Origin: Longimicrobium sp.
GTDB taxonomy: Bacteria > Gemmatimonadota > Gemmatimonadetes > Longimicrobiales > Longimicrobiaceae
Length of the DNA: 64,000 nt
Assembly (NCBI GenBank): GCA_036377595.1
Contig: DASUYB010000130.1
Span: forward strand, 54,864 to 118,863
Direction: 5' to 3'
Shown here: piece by piece, positions 47,138 through 57,333 of the stretch
How the letters are laid out: each line of letters begins with the position of its first letter
Numbering within the stretch: position 1 is the first letter of the stretch
Notes under the pieces: model-generated
Told to the model about the DNA's origin: nothing
The model's database searches: none
What the model saw: the letters and a program-made list of their open reading frames with translations, nothing else
Position numbers and translations under genes: made by a program

Positions 47138-48313
47138 TCAGTTCCGCGCCGCTGCCTGCTCCGCGCGCCCCGTCAGCCGGGCCGCGCGCCGCGCCAGCAT
47201 CCATCCCGGCACCGACGCCGCGGCCAGTACGCTCCCGCGCTGCAGCTTGCGCAGCGCGCGGGCGGCGCCCGGCGCCCAGCGGTCGATCCCGTAGCCGCCC
47301 TGGAAGGCCTCGGGGGTGAGCACCGCGGTCGGCCCGCCCGCCCACAGCCGCCGGTACTCGCCGCCGCCGGCGACGAAGCCGGTCGCCGCCGCCACCAGCG
47401 CGCCGCCGAAGCGGCCGTCGTGCGGCACCCGCGACGCGCCGGACACGAGCAGGTACACGATGGCCGCCACCGCCGCGAACGCGTCGTCCGGCGCCCGCCC
47501 CCCGGCCAGCGCGCGCGCCATCGCCAGCGCGTCGCCCAGCGGCGCGGCGTGGACGGAAGCCGCGGCGCGCGCCTCCAGCGCGGCCAGGTCGTCGGCCGTG
47601 CACTCGCGCAGCGCCTGCGCCAGCACCAGCAGGTCGCGGAGGGTGCCGCGCCGCGCGGGGTGGTGCACCACCGCGTGGGCCAGCACGTGCCACGCCTGCG
47701 CCCGCGGCGCCATCCGCAGCAGCCCGGGGATGGCCGACGGCCGCGCGCCCTCCCACGGATCGAAATCCCCGCCCAGGAAGGCCAGCGCGTAGTGCAGTTC
47801 GACACCAACGTACCCCGGCCGCGTCCGCCCGGCCAGATGAAAGCACCCGGGCGTGCCGGGCACCGGGTCGGCGTACTCCGGGCTCCATCCGGAGCGGTCC
47901 ATCGCCGCCGCCAGCGCCGCCGCGTGTTCGGCGGAGAGGAGCAGGTCCACGTCCGAGACGTCGAGCATCTCGCCGCCCTGGGCCAGCGGCACGCCGCCCT
48001 TCAGCACCATCGCGCGCAGCCCGTGCTCGCGCACCATGCGCGCGAGCTCCGCCAGCCCCGCGCGCGCGGCCATCGCCCGCTGCAGCTCGATCGTGGCGCG
48101 CGCCTCCAGCACACCGACCGTCTCCGCCCCGGAGACCTGCATCGCCATCCGCACGCGCAGCGGCATCGCGCAGCGCTCGGCGAAGAGGAAGGCCTGCCAC
48201 GCCGCCTCGCCGGCCCGCGGCGGCGGCGCGGGCTCGCCGCCCAGCAGCCGCAGCGCCCACGCGCGCAGCGCCAGCGCCTCCCTCACCACGCCGTCGCCGG
48301 CGGGCGCGCTCAT
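47138..48313 (-). CDS. Nucleotidyltransferase-fold protein (NTP_transf_5-like)
   Basis: A 391-aa protein. The motif AMVLKGGVPLAQGG followed by DVSDVDLLLSAEHAAAL is the GG/GS...DxD pattern of the uncharacterised nucleotidyltransferase family often found in polysaccharide loci. The C-terminal half (HVLAHAVVHHPARRGTLRDL, VSGASRVPHDGRFGGALVAA) is typical of the same family. The substrate is unknown. Its start is 8 bases after the cupin gene. Confidence 0.72.
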   Translation of the reverse strand: MSAPAGDGVVREALALRAWALRLLGGEPAPPPRAGEAAWQAFLFAERCAMPLRVRMAMQVSGAETVGVLEARATIELQRAMAARAGLAELARMVREHGLRAMVLKGGVPLAQGGEMLDVSDVDLLLSAEHAAALAAAMDRSGWSPEYADPVPGTPGCFHLAGRTRPGYVGVELHYALAFLGGDFDPWEGARPSAIPGLLRMAPRAQAWHVLAHAVVHHPARRGTLRDLLVLAQALRECTADDLAALEARAAASVHAAPLGDALAMARALAGGRAPDDAFAAVAAIVYLLVSGASRVPHDGRFGGALVAAATGFVAGGGEYRRLWAGGPTAVLTPEAFQGGYGIDRWAPGAARALRKLQRGSVLAAASVPGWMLARRAARLTGRAEQAAARN

Positions 48314-48321
48314 CGCTGGGC

Positions 48322-48687
48322 TCAGCCGCGGCCGTAGCGGTCTTCGAGCCGGATCAGGTCGTCCAGCTCGGGGGTGCTGACCTCCAGGATCACCGCGTCT
48401 TCCAGCGCCTCCACGCGGTGCACGTCGCCCGGGCGCACGGTGATGCACTCGCCGGGGCTCATCTCGAAGTCCACGCCGTTGAAGTGGTACAGCAGGCGGC
48501 CGGAGAGCAGGTACATCGTCTCCATCTTCCGCTCGTGCTTCTGCAGGCTCAGCGCGTGGCCCTTGGTGACCTCCAGCACCTTGCCTGCGTAGCGCTCCTC
48601 GTGCGCGTACCAGATCTCGCGCCCCCACGGCTTGGGGACCACCTTCGGCGCCGTCACCGGCGGCGCCGCGGACTGCTGCTCGGACAT
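48322..48687 (-). CDS. Cupin protein, mannose-6-phosphate isomerase C-terminal-like
   Basis: A 121-aa single cupin. It opens PKPWGREIWYAHEERYAGKV and has the metal-binding pair SLQKHERKMETMYLLSG and RPGDVHRVEALEDAVILEVS, as in type II phosphomannose isomerases and sugar-nucleotide cupins. In a polysaccharide locus it may isomerise or bind a sugar phosphate. Start ATG 48687; the CpsB-like gene ends 59 bases upstream. Confidence 0.8.
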   Translation of the reverse strand: MSEQQSAAPPVTAPKVVPKPWGREIWYAHEERYAGKVLEVTKGHALSLQKHERKMETMYLLSGRLLYHFNGVDFEMSPGECITVRPGDVHRVEALEDAVILEVSTPELDDLIRLEDRYGRG

Positions 48688-48746
48688 GTCGGGGGAGCCT
48701 GGTAAAAACGTCAGGGAGATCGAAGAGAGGGTGCGGACGCGCGGTC

Positions 48747-49526
48747 CTACCCGCGCCCGAACAGGCGCTTCCACAGCCCGCCGCCCTCCAGCGGCGGCAC
48801 CGGCTCCGGCGGAGCGCCCTGCAGCAGCAGCGCCGGGTTGCGCTCCATCAGCAGCGCGGCCTGCGCGGCGCCGCCGCGGCGCTCCAGCTCGGCGCGGCAG
48901 GCGGCCAGGTGCAGCGAGCCCCGGGTGTGGAAGTCGCTGCAAAGATAGTCCACCACGCCCGCTTTCAGTAGCCCCCACGCCACGTCGCGCGCCGTGGGGC
49001 CGTACTTCCCCAGCAGCGAGCCGCAGTTCACCTGCAGCAGCGTCCCGCGGCGGTGCCACTCGGCCGCGCCGTCGGGGCCGGTGTCGAGGTTGGCGTAGCG
49101 CTCGGGGTGCGCCAGCACCGGCGTCCACCCCGCCATCGCCAGCTCGAACAGCACCTCGCTCGCGCGCGGGGGCACGGTCATGAAGGGGAACTCCACCAGC
49201 ACGAAGCGCGTTCCCGCCAGGCGGATGCGCGCGTCGCCGAGGGTGGGAAGGGGCACGTCCAGCATCACCTCCGCGCCCCGCTCCAGGCGGAGGCCGGGGA
49301 ACTCGGCGCTCGCCATCTCCCGCAGCCGCTCCCACGCCGCGTCCACGCGGGTCAGCCAGAGCTCGCGCATCCCCTCGTTGATCGTCTCCGAGCCGCGCAG
49401 GTGCGGCGTGGCGATCAGCGCGGTCACCCCCTGCGCCTGGTACTCGGCCAGCGCGGCGCGCGACGCGTCCAGGTCGGCGGCGCCGTCGTCCACCCCGGGG
49501 ATGACGTGGTTGTGGAAGTCGATCAC
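48747..49526 (-). CDS. CpsB/YwqE-type PHP tyrosine-protein phosphatase
   Basis: A 259-aa manganese-dependent PHP-fold phosphatase that removes phosphate from the tyrosine kinase controlling capsule polymerisation. Motifs: MIDFHNHVIPGVDDGAADLD, IATPHLRG, PVLAHPERYANL, YLCSDFHTRGSLH. Its partner kinase is very probably the Wzc-like protein at 52804, which has a C-terminal tyrosine cluster. It is separated by 10 bases from uxs in one operon. Confidence 0.92.
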   Translation of the reverse strand: MIDFHNHVIPGVDDGAADLDASRAALAEYQAQGVTALIATPHLRGSETINEGMRELWLTRVDAAWERLREMASAEFPGLRLERGAEVMLDVPLPTLGDARIRLAGTRFVLVEFPFMTVPPRASEVLFELAMAGWTPVLAHPERYANLDTGPDGAAEWHRRGTLLQVNCGSLLGKYGPTARDVAWGLLKAGVVDYLCSDFHTRGSLHLAACRAELERRGGAAQAALLMERNPALLLQGAPPEPVPPLEGGGLWKRLFGRG

Positions 49527-49536
49527 GCGCGGACGC

Positions 49537-50496
<960 letters not shown>

Positions 50497-50504
50497 CCCG
50501 GCCG

Positions 50505-51875
50505 TCACCCCGCGCGGGCGGCGGAGTGCCCCGCCCCCTCGGGCACGGCGGGGCGCCGGCCGACGGAGAGGTAGCGGAAGCCCAGCTCGGCCATCCGCTC
50601 GGGGTCCCACAGGTTGCGGCCGTCGAACACCACGGGCTCCTTCAGCAGGGCGCGCACCCGCTCGAAGTCGGGCACGCGGTAGGGGCCCCACTCGGTCAGC
50701 ACCAGCAGCGCGTCGGCGCCGGGAAGGCAGTCGTAGTTGCGCTCGCACAGCTCCAGCGAGCCCGTGGCCAGCAGGTCGGCGAAGTAGCGCCCCGCCTCGT
50801 CGCGCGCCTCGGGGTCGTGCGCGCGCACCTTCGCCCCCGCCACGCACAGCTCGCGCACGATGGTGAGCGACGGCGCCTCGCGCATGTCGTCGGTCTCGGG
50901 CTTGAACGACAATCCCCACACGGCGAAGATGCGGCCGGAGAGGTCGCCGCCGTACGCCTCGCGCACGCGGTCGGCCAGGAGGCGCTTCTGCGCCGCGTTC
51001 ACCCGCTCCACCCCGTCGAGGATGGCGGGATCGACGCCGCAGTCGCGCAGCGTGTGGATCAGCGCCTTCACGTCCTTGGGAAAGCAGCTCCCGCCGTAGC
51101 CGATCCCCGCGAACAGGAAGGACGGGCCGATGCGGTCGTCGGAGCCGATCCCCACCCGCACCTGGCCCACGTCGGCGCCCACCGCCTCGCACAGCGCGGC
51201 CATGGTGTTCATGAACGAGATCCGCGTGGCCAGCATGGCGTTGGCCGCGTACTTGGTGATCTCGGCCGAGGCGATGTCCATGAACAGGATGGGGTTCCCC
51301 GTGCGCACGAAGGGCGCGTACAGCTCGGCCAGCCGCTCGCGCGCGTGGGGATGGTCGACGCCCACCACCACGCGGTCGGGCTTCATGAAGTCCTGGACCG
51401 CCGCCCCCTCCTTGAGGAACTCGGGGTTCGAGCAGACGTGGAAGGTGCGCCCCGTGTGCCGCGCGATGGCCTCGCGCACCCGCCTGGCGGTGCCCACGGG
51501 AACGGTGCTCTTGGTGATGACGATCTTGTCGGGCCCGCTCGCAGGCATGCTGCGCCCGATGGTCTCGGCGACCGACAGGACGTGCTGCAGGTCGGCCGAG
51601 CCGTCCTCGCCCGGCGGCGTGCCCACGGCGATGAACACGACCTCGGCGTCGCGCACGGCGGCGGAGACGTCGGCGGTGAAGGAAAGGCGCCCCTGGTCGA
51701 GATTGCGGCGCACCAGCGGCTCCAGCCCGGGCTCGTAGATGGGGATCTCGCCGCGCGAGAGCCGCTCCACCTTGGCGGCGTCGATGTCGGCGCAGACCAC
51801 GTCGTTGCCGGTCTCGGCCAGGCAGGCGCCGGCCACCAGGCCCACGTAGCCCGACCCCACCACGGCGATGTGCAT
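50505..51875 (-). CDS. ugd: UDP-glucose 6-dehydrogenase
   Basis: A 456-aa NAD-dependent oxidation of UDP-glucose to UDP-glucuronate. [20 protein letters not shown] binds [42 protein letters not shown] and the catalytic-Cys loop [20 protein letters not shown] are canonical. The C-terminal domain has [20 protein letters not shown]. First gene of the leftward group, divergent from the wza-like gene across 215 bases. Confidence 0.96.
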   Translation of the reverse strand: MHIAVVGSGYVGLVAGACLAETGNDVVCADIDAAKVERLSRGEIPIYEPGLEPLVRRNLDQGRLSFTADVSAAVRDAEVVFIAVGTPPGEDGSADLQHVLSVAETIGRSMPASGPDKIVITKSTVPVGTARRVREAIARHTGRTFHVCSNPEFLKEGAAVQDFMKPDRVVVGVDHPHARERLAELYAPFVRTGNPILFMDIASAEITKYAANAMLATRISFMNTMAALCEAVGADVGQVRVGIGSDDRIGPSFLFAGIGYGGSCFPKDVKALIHTLRDCGVDPAILDGVERVNAAQKRLLADRVREAYGGDLSGRIFAVWGLSFKPETDDMREAPSLTIVRELCVAGAKVRAHDPEARDEAGRYFADLLATGSLELCERNYDCLPGADALLVLTEWGPYRVPDFERVRALLKEPVVFDGRNLWDPERMAELGFRYLSVGRRPAVPEGAGHSAARAG

Positions 51876-52012
51876 GCGTGCTCCGGAAGAACGGTGAAAC
51901 GGCGGAGGGCACGCCGGGCCCGCCCGCCTTCAGTCATTGAGGCGCGCAAACGTACGCGCGCGCCCGCGCCCTCGCAACACGCGGGCCGGGGTGGAACGTA
52001 TGCGGCGTGCGC

Positions 52013-52042
52013 TTGTATCTCCATGCCTCTCCCCGTTATACT
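52013..52042 (+). promoter_or_regulatory. Sigma-70-type promoter of the export genes
   Basis: TTGTAT (52013-52018), an 18-base spacer, then TATACT (52037-52042), about 49 bases before ATG 52091. It is the only good box pair in the divergent ugd/wza space. Confidence 0.62.
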
Positions 52043-52090
52043 GAAAGGCTGGACCATCGGGTCCGGTCCCTGTCACCCGGCCTCAGGCAC

Positions 52091-52738
52091 ATGCGAACGT
52101 TTTTCGGGCTCCTTCTCCTCGCCACCACCCTCGCCGCCCGGCCCCTGGCCGCGCAGGCCCCCGCCGCGCCGCCCCAGACCGACTCGAGCGCCTGGGCCGC
52201 GCTCACGCTGCAGCCGGGCGACCTGGTGAGGGTCACGGTATGGCGCGAGCCCGACCTCTCCGGCGAGTTCCAGGTGGACCCCGACGGCGTGGTGACGCTG
52301 CCCATGATCGGCCCGCAGACGGTGGCGGGCGTGCCGCTGCGGCAGCTGCGCAACCGGCTGGTGGGGCTGTACCAGGCCAACCTGCGCAACCCGTCCATCA
52401 ACATCGTGCCGCTGCGGCGGGTGAACGTGCTGGGCGAGGTGCAGAAGCCGGGGATGTACCCGGTGGATCCCACCGTGAGCCTGGCCGGGGTGGTGGCCAT
52501 GGCGGGCGGCGCCACGGGGTGGGGGCGGCTCGACCGCATCCGCATCCTGCGCGGCACCACCGTGCTGCTCGAGCGCGCCGACGCGGCGCAGACGCTGAAC
52601 TCGGCGGGGATCCGCTCGAACGACCAGATCGTGGTGGAGCGGCGCAGCTGGCTCGACCGCAACAGCGCCACGGTGCTGGCCTCGGGGCTGTCGGTCCTGG
52701 CCACCATCATCACCACCGCCATCATCGTCAACCGCTAG
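52091..52738 (+). CDS. Polysaccharide export protein (Wza/OMA-like, SLBB domain)
   Basis: A 215-aa exported protein. Signal peptide MRTFFGLLLLATTLAARPLA ending AQA, then the Poly_export domain (LQPGDLVRVTVWREPDLSGE, VDPDGVVTLPMIGPQTVAG) and an SLBB repeat (VNVLGEVQKPGMYPVDPTVS), closing with a hydrophobic helix (LASGLSVLATIITTAIIVN) that may cross the outer or inner membrane. ATG 52091 was chosen at the signal peptide. It works with the Wzc-like partner 66 bases downstream to export polysaccharide. Confidence 0.9.
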   Translation: MRTFFGLLLLATTLAARPLAAQAPAAPPQTDSSAWAALTLQPGDLVRVTVWREPDLSGEFQVDPDGVVTLPMIGPQTVAGVPLRQLRNRLVGLYQANLRNPSINIVPLRRVNVLGEVQKPGMYPVDPTVSLAGVVAMAGGATGWGRLDRIRILRGTTVLLERADAAQTLNSAGIRSNDQIVVERRSWLDRNSATVLASGLSVLATIITTAIIVNR

Positions 52739-52803
52739 CGTTCGCGCGACAAAGGGCCGCGCGGCCCAGGGCGAACCATGTCAGGAAGAAGCTTCAGGCA
52801 CCG

Positions 52804-55230
52804 ATGCTGACCACTCAAGCAGCCCCTCCGGCGGCGCCCGCCGCCGACGGAGACGAGCTGAACATCCGCGAGATCTGGAACGGGGTCCTGCGCAACCGCT
52901 GGCTGGTGCTGGGCACCACCCTGGCGGTGGTGCTGCTGGGGCTGGCCTACATCGTCCGCTCGCGCCCGGTGTACGGGAGCACGGCCACGCTCAGCCTGGA
53001 CCTGAGCCGCCAGCAGCGCGACATCCTGTCGGAGCTCTCGCCGCTGGCGGGGGTGGGCGGGGCGGGGCGGATCGAGACGGAGATGGCCATCCTGCGCAGC
53101 CGGCAGATCGCCGAGGCGGTGGTGGACTCGCTGGGGCTGGCGGTGCAGGTGGACGAGCCCAAGCGCCCGCGCGCCGAGGTGGTGCGGCCGCTGGCGGTGC
53201 CGCGCAACGCCCCCGCCGGCACCTGGGTGCTGGAGCGTCGGGACGACGGCAGCTACTCGGTCGAGGCGAAGAAGCCGGTGCGCGGCGTGCGCGTGCCCCC
53301 GCGGGTGCGCATCGGGGTGCCGTTCCAGCTGGGCGGCGCCACGCTGGCGCTGGCCCCCTCGCTGGCCGACGACCCGCCGGGGCGGATCACGCTCACCGTC
53401 AGCCGCTTCGAGGACGCGGTGGCGGCGCTGCAGTCGGGGCTGGGCGTCAGCCGCCCCGACCCCAAGGCCGACGTGCTGGCGGTGAGCTACCAGAGCACCG
53501 ACCCGGCGCTGGCGGCCGCGGTGCCCAACGCCGCCACGGCCACCTTCATCGGGCTCAAGGCCTCGTGGAACCGGGCCGAGGTGCAGGGCACCGTGCGCTT
53601 CCTGCGCGAGCAGGTGTCGCAGTACGCGGGCGAGCTGCAGCGGGCCGAGGAGGGGCTGCGCTCGTTCCGCGAGGCGCAGCGCGTGGTGAACCCGCAGGAA
53701 GAGGCCACGCAGCAGGTGCAGCGCCTGGCGCAGCTGCAGGCCGAGCGCGACCGGCTGCGCTCCGAGCGCGACGCGCTGGCCAGGCTGCTGAACCAGGTGG
53801 GCAGCGCGCAGCGCGCGGCCGACGCGCCCTCGCCCTTCCGGCAGCTGGCGTCGTTCCCGGTGTTCCTGAGCAACCGCGCCATCCAGGACATGCTCCAGTC
53901 GCTGACCGACCTGGAGAACCAGCGCGCGCTGCTGCTGGTGCGCCGCACCGAGCGCAACGAGGACGTGCGCGGCTTCGACAAGCGCATCCAGGACATCGAG
54001 CTGCAGCTGTACCAGATGTCGCGCAACTACCTGGAGGGGCTCGACAGCCAGATCGGCTCGGCCGAGCAGACGCTGTCGCGCTTCAACAGCGCGCTGGGCG
54101 CCATCCCCTCGCGCGAGGTGGAGTTCGCCCGGCTGTCGCGCAACCAGGAGCTGGTGGGCGAGCTGTACAAGCTGCTGCAGACGCGGCTGAAGGAGGCGGA
54201 GATCCGCCAGGCGGGGCAGGCTTCGGACATCCGCGTGATCGACGCGGCGCTGGTGCCCACCCGGCCCATGGCCCCGCGCCCGCTTCGCACCGGCGTGCTC
54301 TCGCTGATGCTGGGGCTGCTGGCCGGCCTGGCCGCGGCGCTGGCGCGCGAGGTGCTCGACACCAAGGTGCGCACCAAGGAAGACGTGCAGGCCGCCACCT
54401 CGGGGATGCCGGTGCTGGCGCTCATCCCGCGCTTCCGCCTGCAGACCGAGGGGCAGAACGGGAGCCGGGCCCGGCGCGTGTCGGGCGACCGCATCGCGGG
54501 GCTGCTGCCGGTGGTGCAGGCCAACCCGCAGAGCCCGGCCGCCGAGGCCTTCCGGGCGCTGCGCACCACGCTGGCCTTTTCCACCCTCGATCGCCCGCCG
54601 CAGGCGCTGGTCATCACCAGCGCGGTGCCGGGCGAGGGGAAGAGCACCAGCTCGGTGAACCTGGCGCTGACGCAGGCGCAGCAGGGCGCGCGCACCCTGC
54701 TGGTGGACGCCGACCTGCGCCGCGGCACGCTGCACAACCTGCTGCAGACCCCGTCGGAGCCGGGGCTCACCCACGTGCTGCTGGGGCGCGCCTCGCTCGA
54801 CGAGGCGCTGGTGGAGGTGCCGGGCGAGCACGGCGGGGTGCTGCACTTCCTTCCCACCGGCGTGTTCCCGCCCAACCCGGCCGAGCTGCTGGGCTCCGAC
54901 GCCATGGCGCGGCTGATGAAGGAGCTGCGCTCGCGCTTCGACGCGATCGTGCTCGACGCGCCGCCGCTGAACCTGGTGACCGACGCGTCGATCATGGCGC
55001 GGCTGGTGGACGGGGCGGTGCTGGTCACCCGCACCGGCTTCACCGACAAGCGCGCGCTGCAGCACGCGGCCATGCAACTGCAGCAGGTGCACGCGCGCAT
55101 CTGCGGCGTGGTGCTGAACGACGTCGACGTGGAGGGGAGCGGCCGGTACTACGGCTACGGTTACGGGTACTCGTACGGCTCCTACGGTGTGTACGCGAAC
55201 CAGGGCAACGGCAGCAACGGCAAGCACTGA
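52804..55230 (+). CDS. Wzc-like polysaccharide copolymerase and tyrosine autokinase
   Basis: An 808-aa inner-membrane protein. Wzz domain with first helix LVLGTTLAVVLLGLAYIVRS, long periplasmic coiled coil (LQAERDRLRSERDALARLLN), second helix RTGVLSLMLGLLAGLAAALA, and BY-kinase domain: Walker A SAVPGEGKSTSSVNLAL, Walker A' TLLVDADLRRG, Walker B FDAIVLDAPPLNLV. The tail has a cluster of eight tyrosines (GRYYGYGYGYSYGSYGVY), the autophosphorylation site. It controls chain length and export, probably dephosphorylated by the CpsB-like enzyme at 48747. Start ATG 52804. Confidence 0.93.
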   Translation: MLTTQAAPPAAPAADGDELNIREIWNGVLRNRWLVLGTTLAVVLLGLAYIVRSRPVYGSTATLSLDLSRQQRDILSELSPLAGVGGAGRIETEMAILRSRQIAEAVVDSLGLAVQVDEPKRPRAEVVRPLAVPRNAPAGTWVLERRDDGSYSVEAKKPVRGVRVPPRVRIGVPFQLGGATLALAPSLADDPPGRITLTVSRFEDAVAALQSGLGVSRPDPKADVLAVSYQSTDPALAAAVPNAATATFIGLKASWNRAEVQGTVRFLREQVSQYAGELQRAEEGLRSFREAQRVVNPQEEATQQVQRLAQLQAERDRLRSERDALARLLNQVGSAQRAADAPSPFRQLASFPVFLSNRAIQDMLQSLTDLENQRALLLVRRTERNEDVRGFDKRIQDIELQLYQMSRNYLEGLDSQIGSAEQTLSRFNSALGAIPSREVEFARLSRNQELVGELYKLLQTRLKEAEIRQAGQASDIRVIDAALVPTRPMAPRPLRTGVLSLMLGLLAGLAAALAREVLDTKVRTKEDVQAATSGMPVLALIPRFRLQTEGQNGSRARRVSGDRIAGLLPVVQANPQSPAAEAFRALRTTLAFSTLDRPPQALVITSAVPGEGKSTSSVNLALTQAQQGARTLLVDADLRRGTLHNLLQTPSEPGLTHVLLGRASLDEALVEVPGEHGGVLHFLPTGVFPPNPAELLGSDAMARLMKELRSRFDAIVLDAPPLNLVTDASIMARLVDGAVLVTRTGFTDKRALQHAAMQLQQVHARICGVVLNDVDVEGSGRYYGYGYGYSYGSYGVYANQGNGSNGKH

Positions 55231-55250
55231 GTCGCTCCGCCACCATCGTC

Positions 55251-55296
55251 GAGAGCGGCGGCATCCCGCGCGGGGTGCCGCCGCTCTCGTTTCCCC
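55251..55296 (+). terminator. Terminator after the wzc-like gene
   Basis: Perfect 13-bp stem, GAGAGCGGCGGCA (55251-55263) with TGCCGCCGCTCTC (55276-55288), 12-base loop, followed by GTTTCCCC. It starts 21 bases after the stop. Confidence 0.75.
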
Positions 55297-55309
55297 AACG
55301 CCGAAGAGA

Positions 55310-55380
55310 ACCTCACGCGGAGATGCGGAGAACTCAGTTCCGCACCGGCATCTCCGCGACTTCACGTCTCCGCGTGAGGT
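55310..55380. repeat. Word-repeat palindrome, CTCACGCGGAGA type
   Basis: The outer ends ACCTCACGCGGAGA / TCTCCGCGTGAGGT are exact inverses for 14 bases; the inner words (TGCGGAGA, CATCTCCGCGA) are shuffled. It lies with the next palindrome in the 326-base gap between the convergent wzc-like and transketolase genes; nothing coding is seen there. Confidence 0.75.
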
Positions 55381-55393
55381 CGAGGATGAATTT

Positions 55394-55466
55394 GTATCAC
55401 GCAGAGTCAGCAGGGTAAGCAGTGAACTGCAGTTCAACTGCTCACCCTGCTGACTCTGCGTGAGAC
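55394..55466. repeat. Word-repeat palindrome, TCACGCAGAG type
   Basis: Arms of about 36 bases (TCACGCAGAGTCAGCAGGG / CCCTGCTGACTCTGCGTGA plus inner AAGCAGT and GAACTGC words) with few mismatches. The outer end is identical to that of 1540-1606. Confidence 0.8.
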
Positions 55467-55556
55467 CTGTCTGTTTTAGAATCTACATGAGGATGAAGCG
55501 GCGGCTCTCCGCGAGGGAGGCCGCCGCTTCGTCATCAGCAATCGACCGAGAAGAGA

Positions 55557-56495
55557 TCAGGACGATGGCGCGCCGGCGAGGACGCCGCGGACCGTCTGCA
55601 GGATGCCGGCGGTGTCGAGGCCGTAGTGGGCGCGCAGGTAGTCCTGGTCGCCCGTGACGGACGAGAAGCCCGCGCGCAGGCCGATGCGCCGGAAGTGCTG
55701 CGGGCGCTCGTCGGCCTCCATCAGCACCTCGGCCACCGCGCTCCCCAGCCCGCCGATGATGCTGTGCTCCTCGACGGTGAAGATCGCGCCGGTCTCCCGC
55801 GCGGCCGCCAGCACCGCGTCGGCGTCCAGCGGCTTGAGCGTGTGCATGGAGACGACGCGCGCGCCCACCCTGTCCTCGGCTGCCAGGATCTCCGCCGCGG
55901 CCACCGTGTCGCGCAGCTGCCCGCCGGTGGAGATGAGGGTGACGTCGCCGCCCTCGCGAACCGTGATCGCCTTCCCCAGCTCGAACGGCGGCTCGGAGGT
56001 GTGGACGACGGGCTCGCCCGCGCGGCCCAGGCGCAGGTACGCGGGGCCGCGGTGGCGGACCAGCGCGCGCACCGCCAGCTTCGTCTCCACGGGATCGCCC
56101 GGCGCGACGACGAGCAGGTTCGGCATCGCGCGCATCACCGCCAGGTCCTCGGTGGCGTGATGCGAAGGGCCCAGCGAGCCGTAGCACATCCCCCCGCCCA
56201 CGGCCACGATACGCACGTCGGCGTCGTGGTAGCACACGTCGTTGCGGATCTGCTCCAGCGTGCGCAGCACGGGGAAGTTGGCGATGGAATAGGTGAAGAC
56301 GCACTTTCCCGCCAGCGCCATCCCCGCCGCCATCCCGGTCATGTTCTGCTCGGCCACGCCGGCGTTCACGAACTGCGGCCCCAGCTCGTCCATGAAGCCG
56401 TGGAACACGCCGAAGCCGAGATCCCCCGTCATCAGCACCACGCGCGGGTCGCGCCGGGCCTCGTCGGCCAGCGCCTCGATGAACGCGGTTCTCAT
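55557..56495 (-). CDS. Transketolase, C-terminal half (pyrimidine-binding plus C domain)
   Basis: A 312-aa second subunit of a split thiamine-diphosphate transketolase. It opens MRTAFIEALADEARRDPRVV and has the PYR-domain motif QFVNAGVAEQNMTGMAAGMA with the catalytic Glu, GPSHHATEDLAVMRAMPNLL, and the C-domain HSIIGGLGSAVAEVL. Its ATG overlaps the stop of the N-terminal subunit by 4 bases (ATGA), so the two are made together. It lies in a polysaccharide locus, not a pentose-phosphate operon. Confidence 0.9.
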   Translation of the reverse strand: MRTAFIEALADEARRDPRVVLMTGDLGFGVFHGFMDELGPQFVNAGVAEQNMTGMAAGMALAGKCVFTYSIANFPVLRTLEQIRNDVCYHDADVRIVAVGGGMCYGSLGPSHHATEDLAVMRAMPNLLVVAPGDPVETKLAVRALVRHRGPAYLRLGRAGEPVVHTSEPPFELGKAITVREGGDVTLISTGGQLRDTVAAAEILAAEDRVGARVVSMHTLKPLDADAVLAAARETGAIFTVEEHSIIGGLGSAVAEVLMEADERPQHFRRIGLRAGFSSVTGDQDYLRAHYGLDTAGILQTVRGVLAGAPSS

Positions 56496-57331
56496 GGGCG
56501 GGCAGCCTCCAGCTCGGCCAGCGCGCTCTCCAGCTCGTCGCCCTTCGGGCAGCGGTAGTGCCAGAGGAGCTGGTGCTCCATGAAGCTCACTCCCTTCCCC
56601 TTCACCGTGTGCGCGATCACCACGGTGGGCCGGCCGGTCTCCGCGGGCACCCCGGACAGCGCGGACCAGAGCGCCCGCACGTCGTGGCCGTCGACCTCGC
56701 GCACCGCCCAGCGGAAGGCGCGCCACTTGTCGGCCAGCGGCTCCAGCTCCATCACCTCGCTCACGCTTCCCAGGCTCTGGATCTTGTTGTAGTCGACCAC
56801 CGCCACGAGGTTGTCGAGCCCGTGCTGCGGCGCGAAGAGGATCGGCTCCCAGTTCGACCCCTCGTCCAGCTCGCCGTCGGAAAGGAGGCAGAAGGCGCGG
56901 AAGTCCCGCCCGTCGCGCTTCGCGGCCAGCGCCATCCCCGTGGCCACGGAGAGGCCGTGGCCGAGCGAGCCGGTGGAGAGCTCCACCCCGGGCACCGTCT
57001 TGGTGACGTGCCCGGCCAGCCGGCTCCCGTTCAGGTAGAAGGTGTCGAGCTCGTCGAGCGCGAAGAAGCCGCGCTCGGCCAGCACCGCGTACACGGCCGC
57101 CGCGCCGTGGCCCTTGGAGACCACGAAGCGGTCGCGTTCCGGCCAGTCGGGGCGCGCCGGATCGACGCGCAGGACGCCGGAGTAGAGCACCGACAGGATC
57201 TCGGTCATCGAGAAGTTGGTGCCCACGTGCGAGCTGCCGGCGCGGCTGGTCATCTCCAGCGTGTGCCGGCGGAGCCTCCACGCCAGCGCGCGCATCGCCT
57301 CGAAGTCGGGCGCGGTCGTCAGGGTCTGCAT
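56492..57331 (-). CDS. Transketolase, N-terminal half (ThDP-binding)
   Basis: A 279-aa first subunit with ThDP motif DGELDEGSNWEPILFA and NKIQSLG (GDGxxxEG...N form), FVVSKGHGAAAVYAVLAERG, VELSTGSLGHGLSVATGMAL, and HTVKGKGVSFMEHQLLWHYR. It ends where the C-terminal half starts. Split transketolases in sugar loci transfer two-carbon units to make unusual sugars; the exact substrate is unknown. Upstream methyltransferase gene 2 bases away. Confidence 0.9.
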   Translation of the reverse strand: MQTLTTAPDFEAMRALAWRLRRHTLEMTSRAGSSHVGTNFSMTEILSVLYSGVLRVDPARPDWPERDRFVVSKGHGAAAVYAVLAERGFFALDELDTFYLNGSRLAGHVTKTVPGVELSTGSLGHGLSVATGMALAAKRDGRDFRAFCLLSDGELDEGSNWEPILFAPQHGLDNLVAVVDYNKIQSLGSVSEVMELEPLADKWRAFRWAVREVDGHDVRALWSALSGVPAETGRPTVVIAHTVKGKGVSFMEHQLLWHYRCPKGDELESALAELEAARP

Positions 57332-57333
57332 CG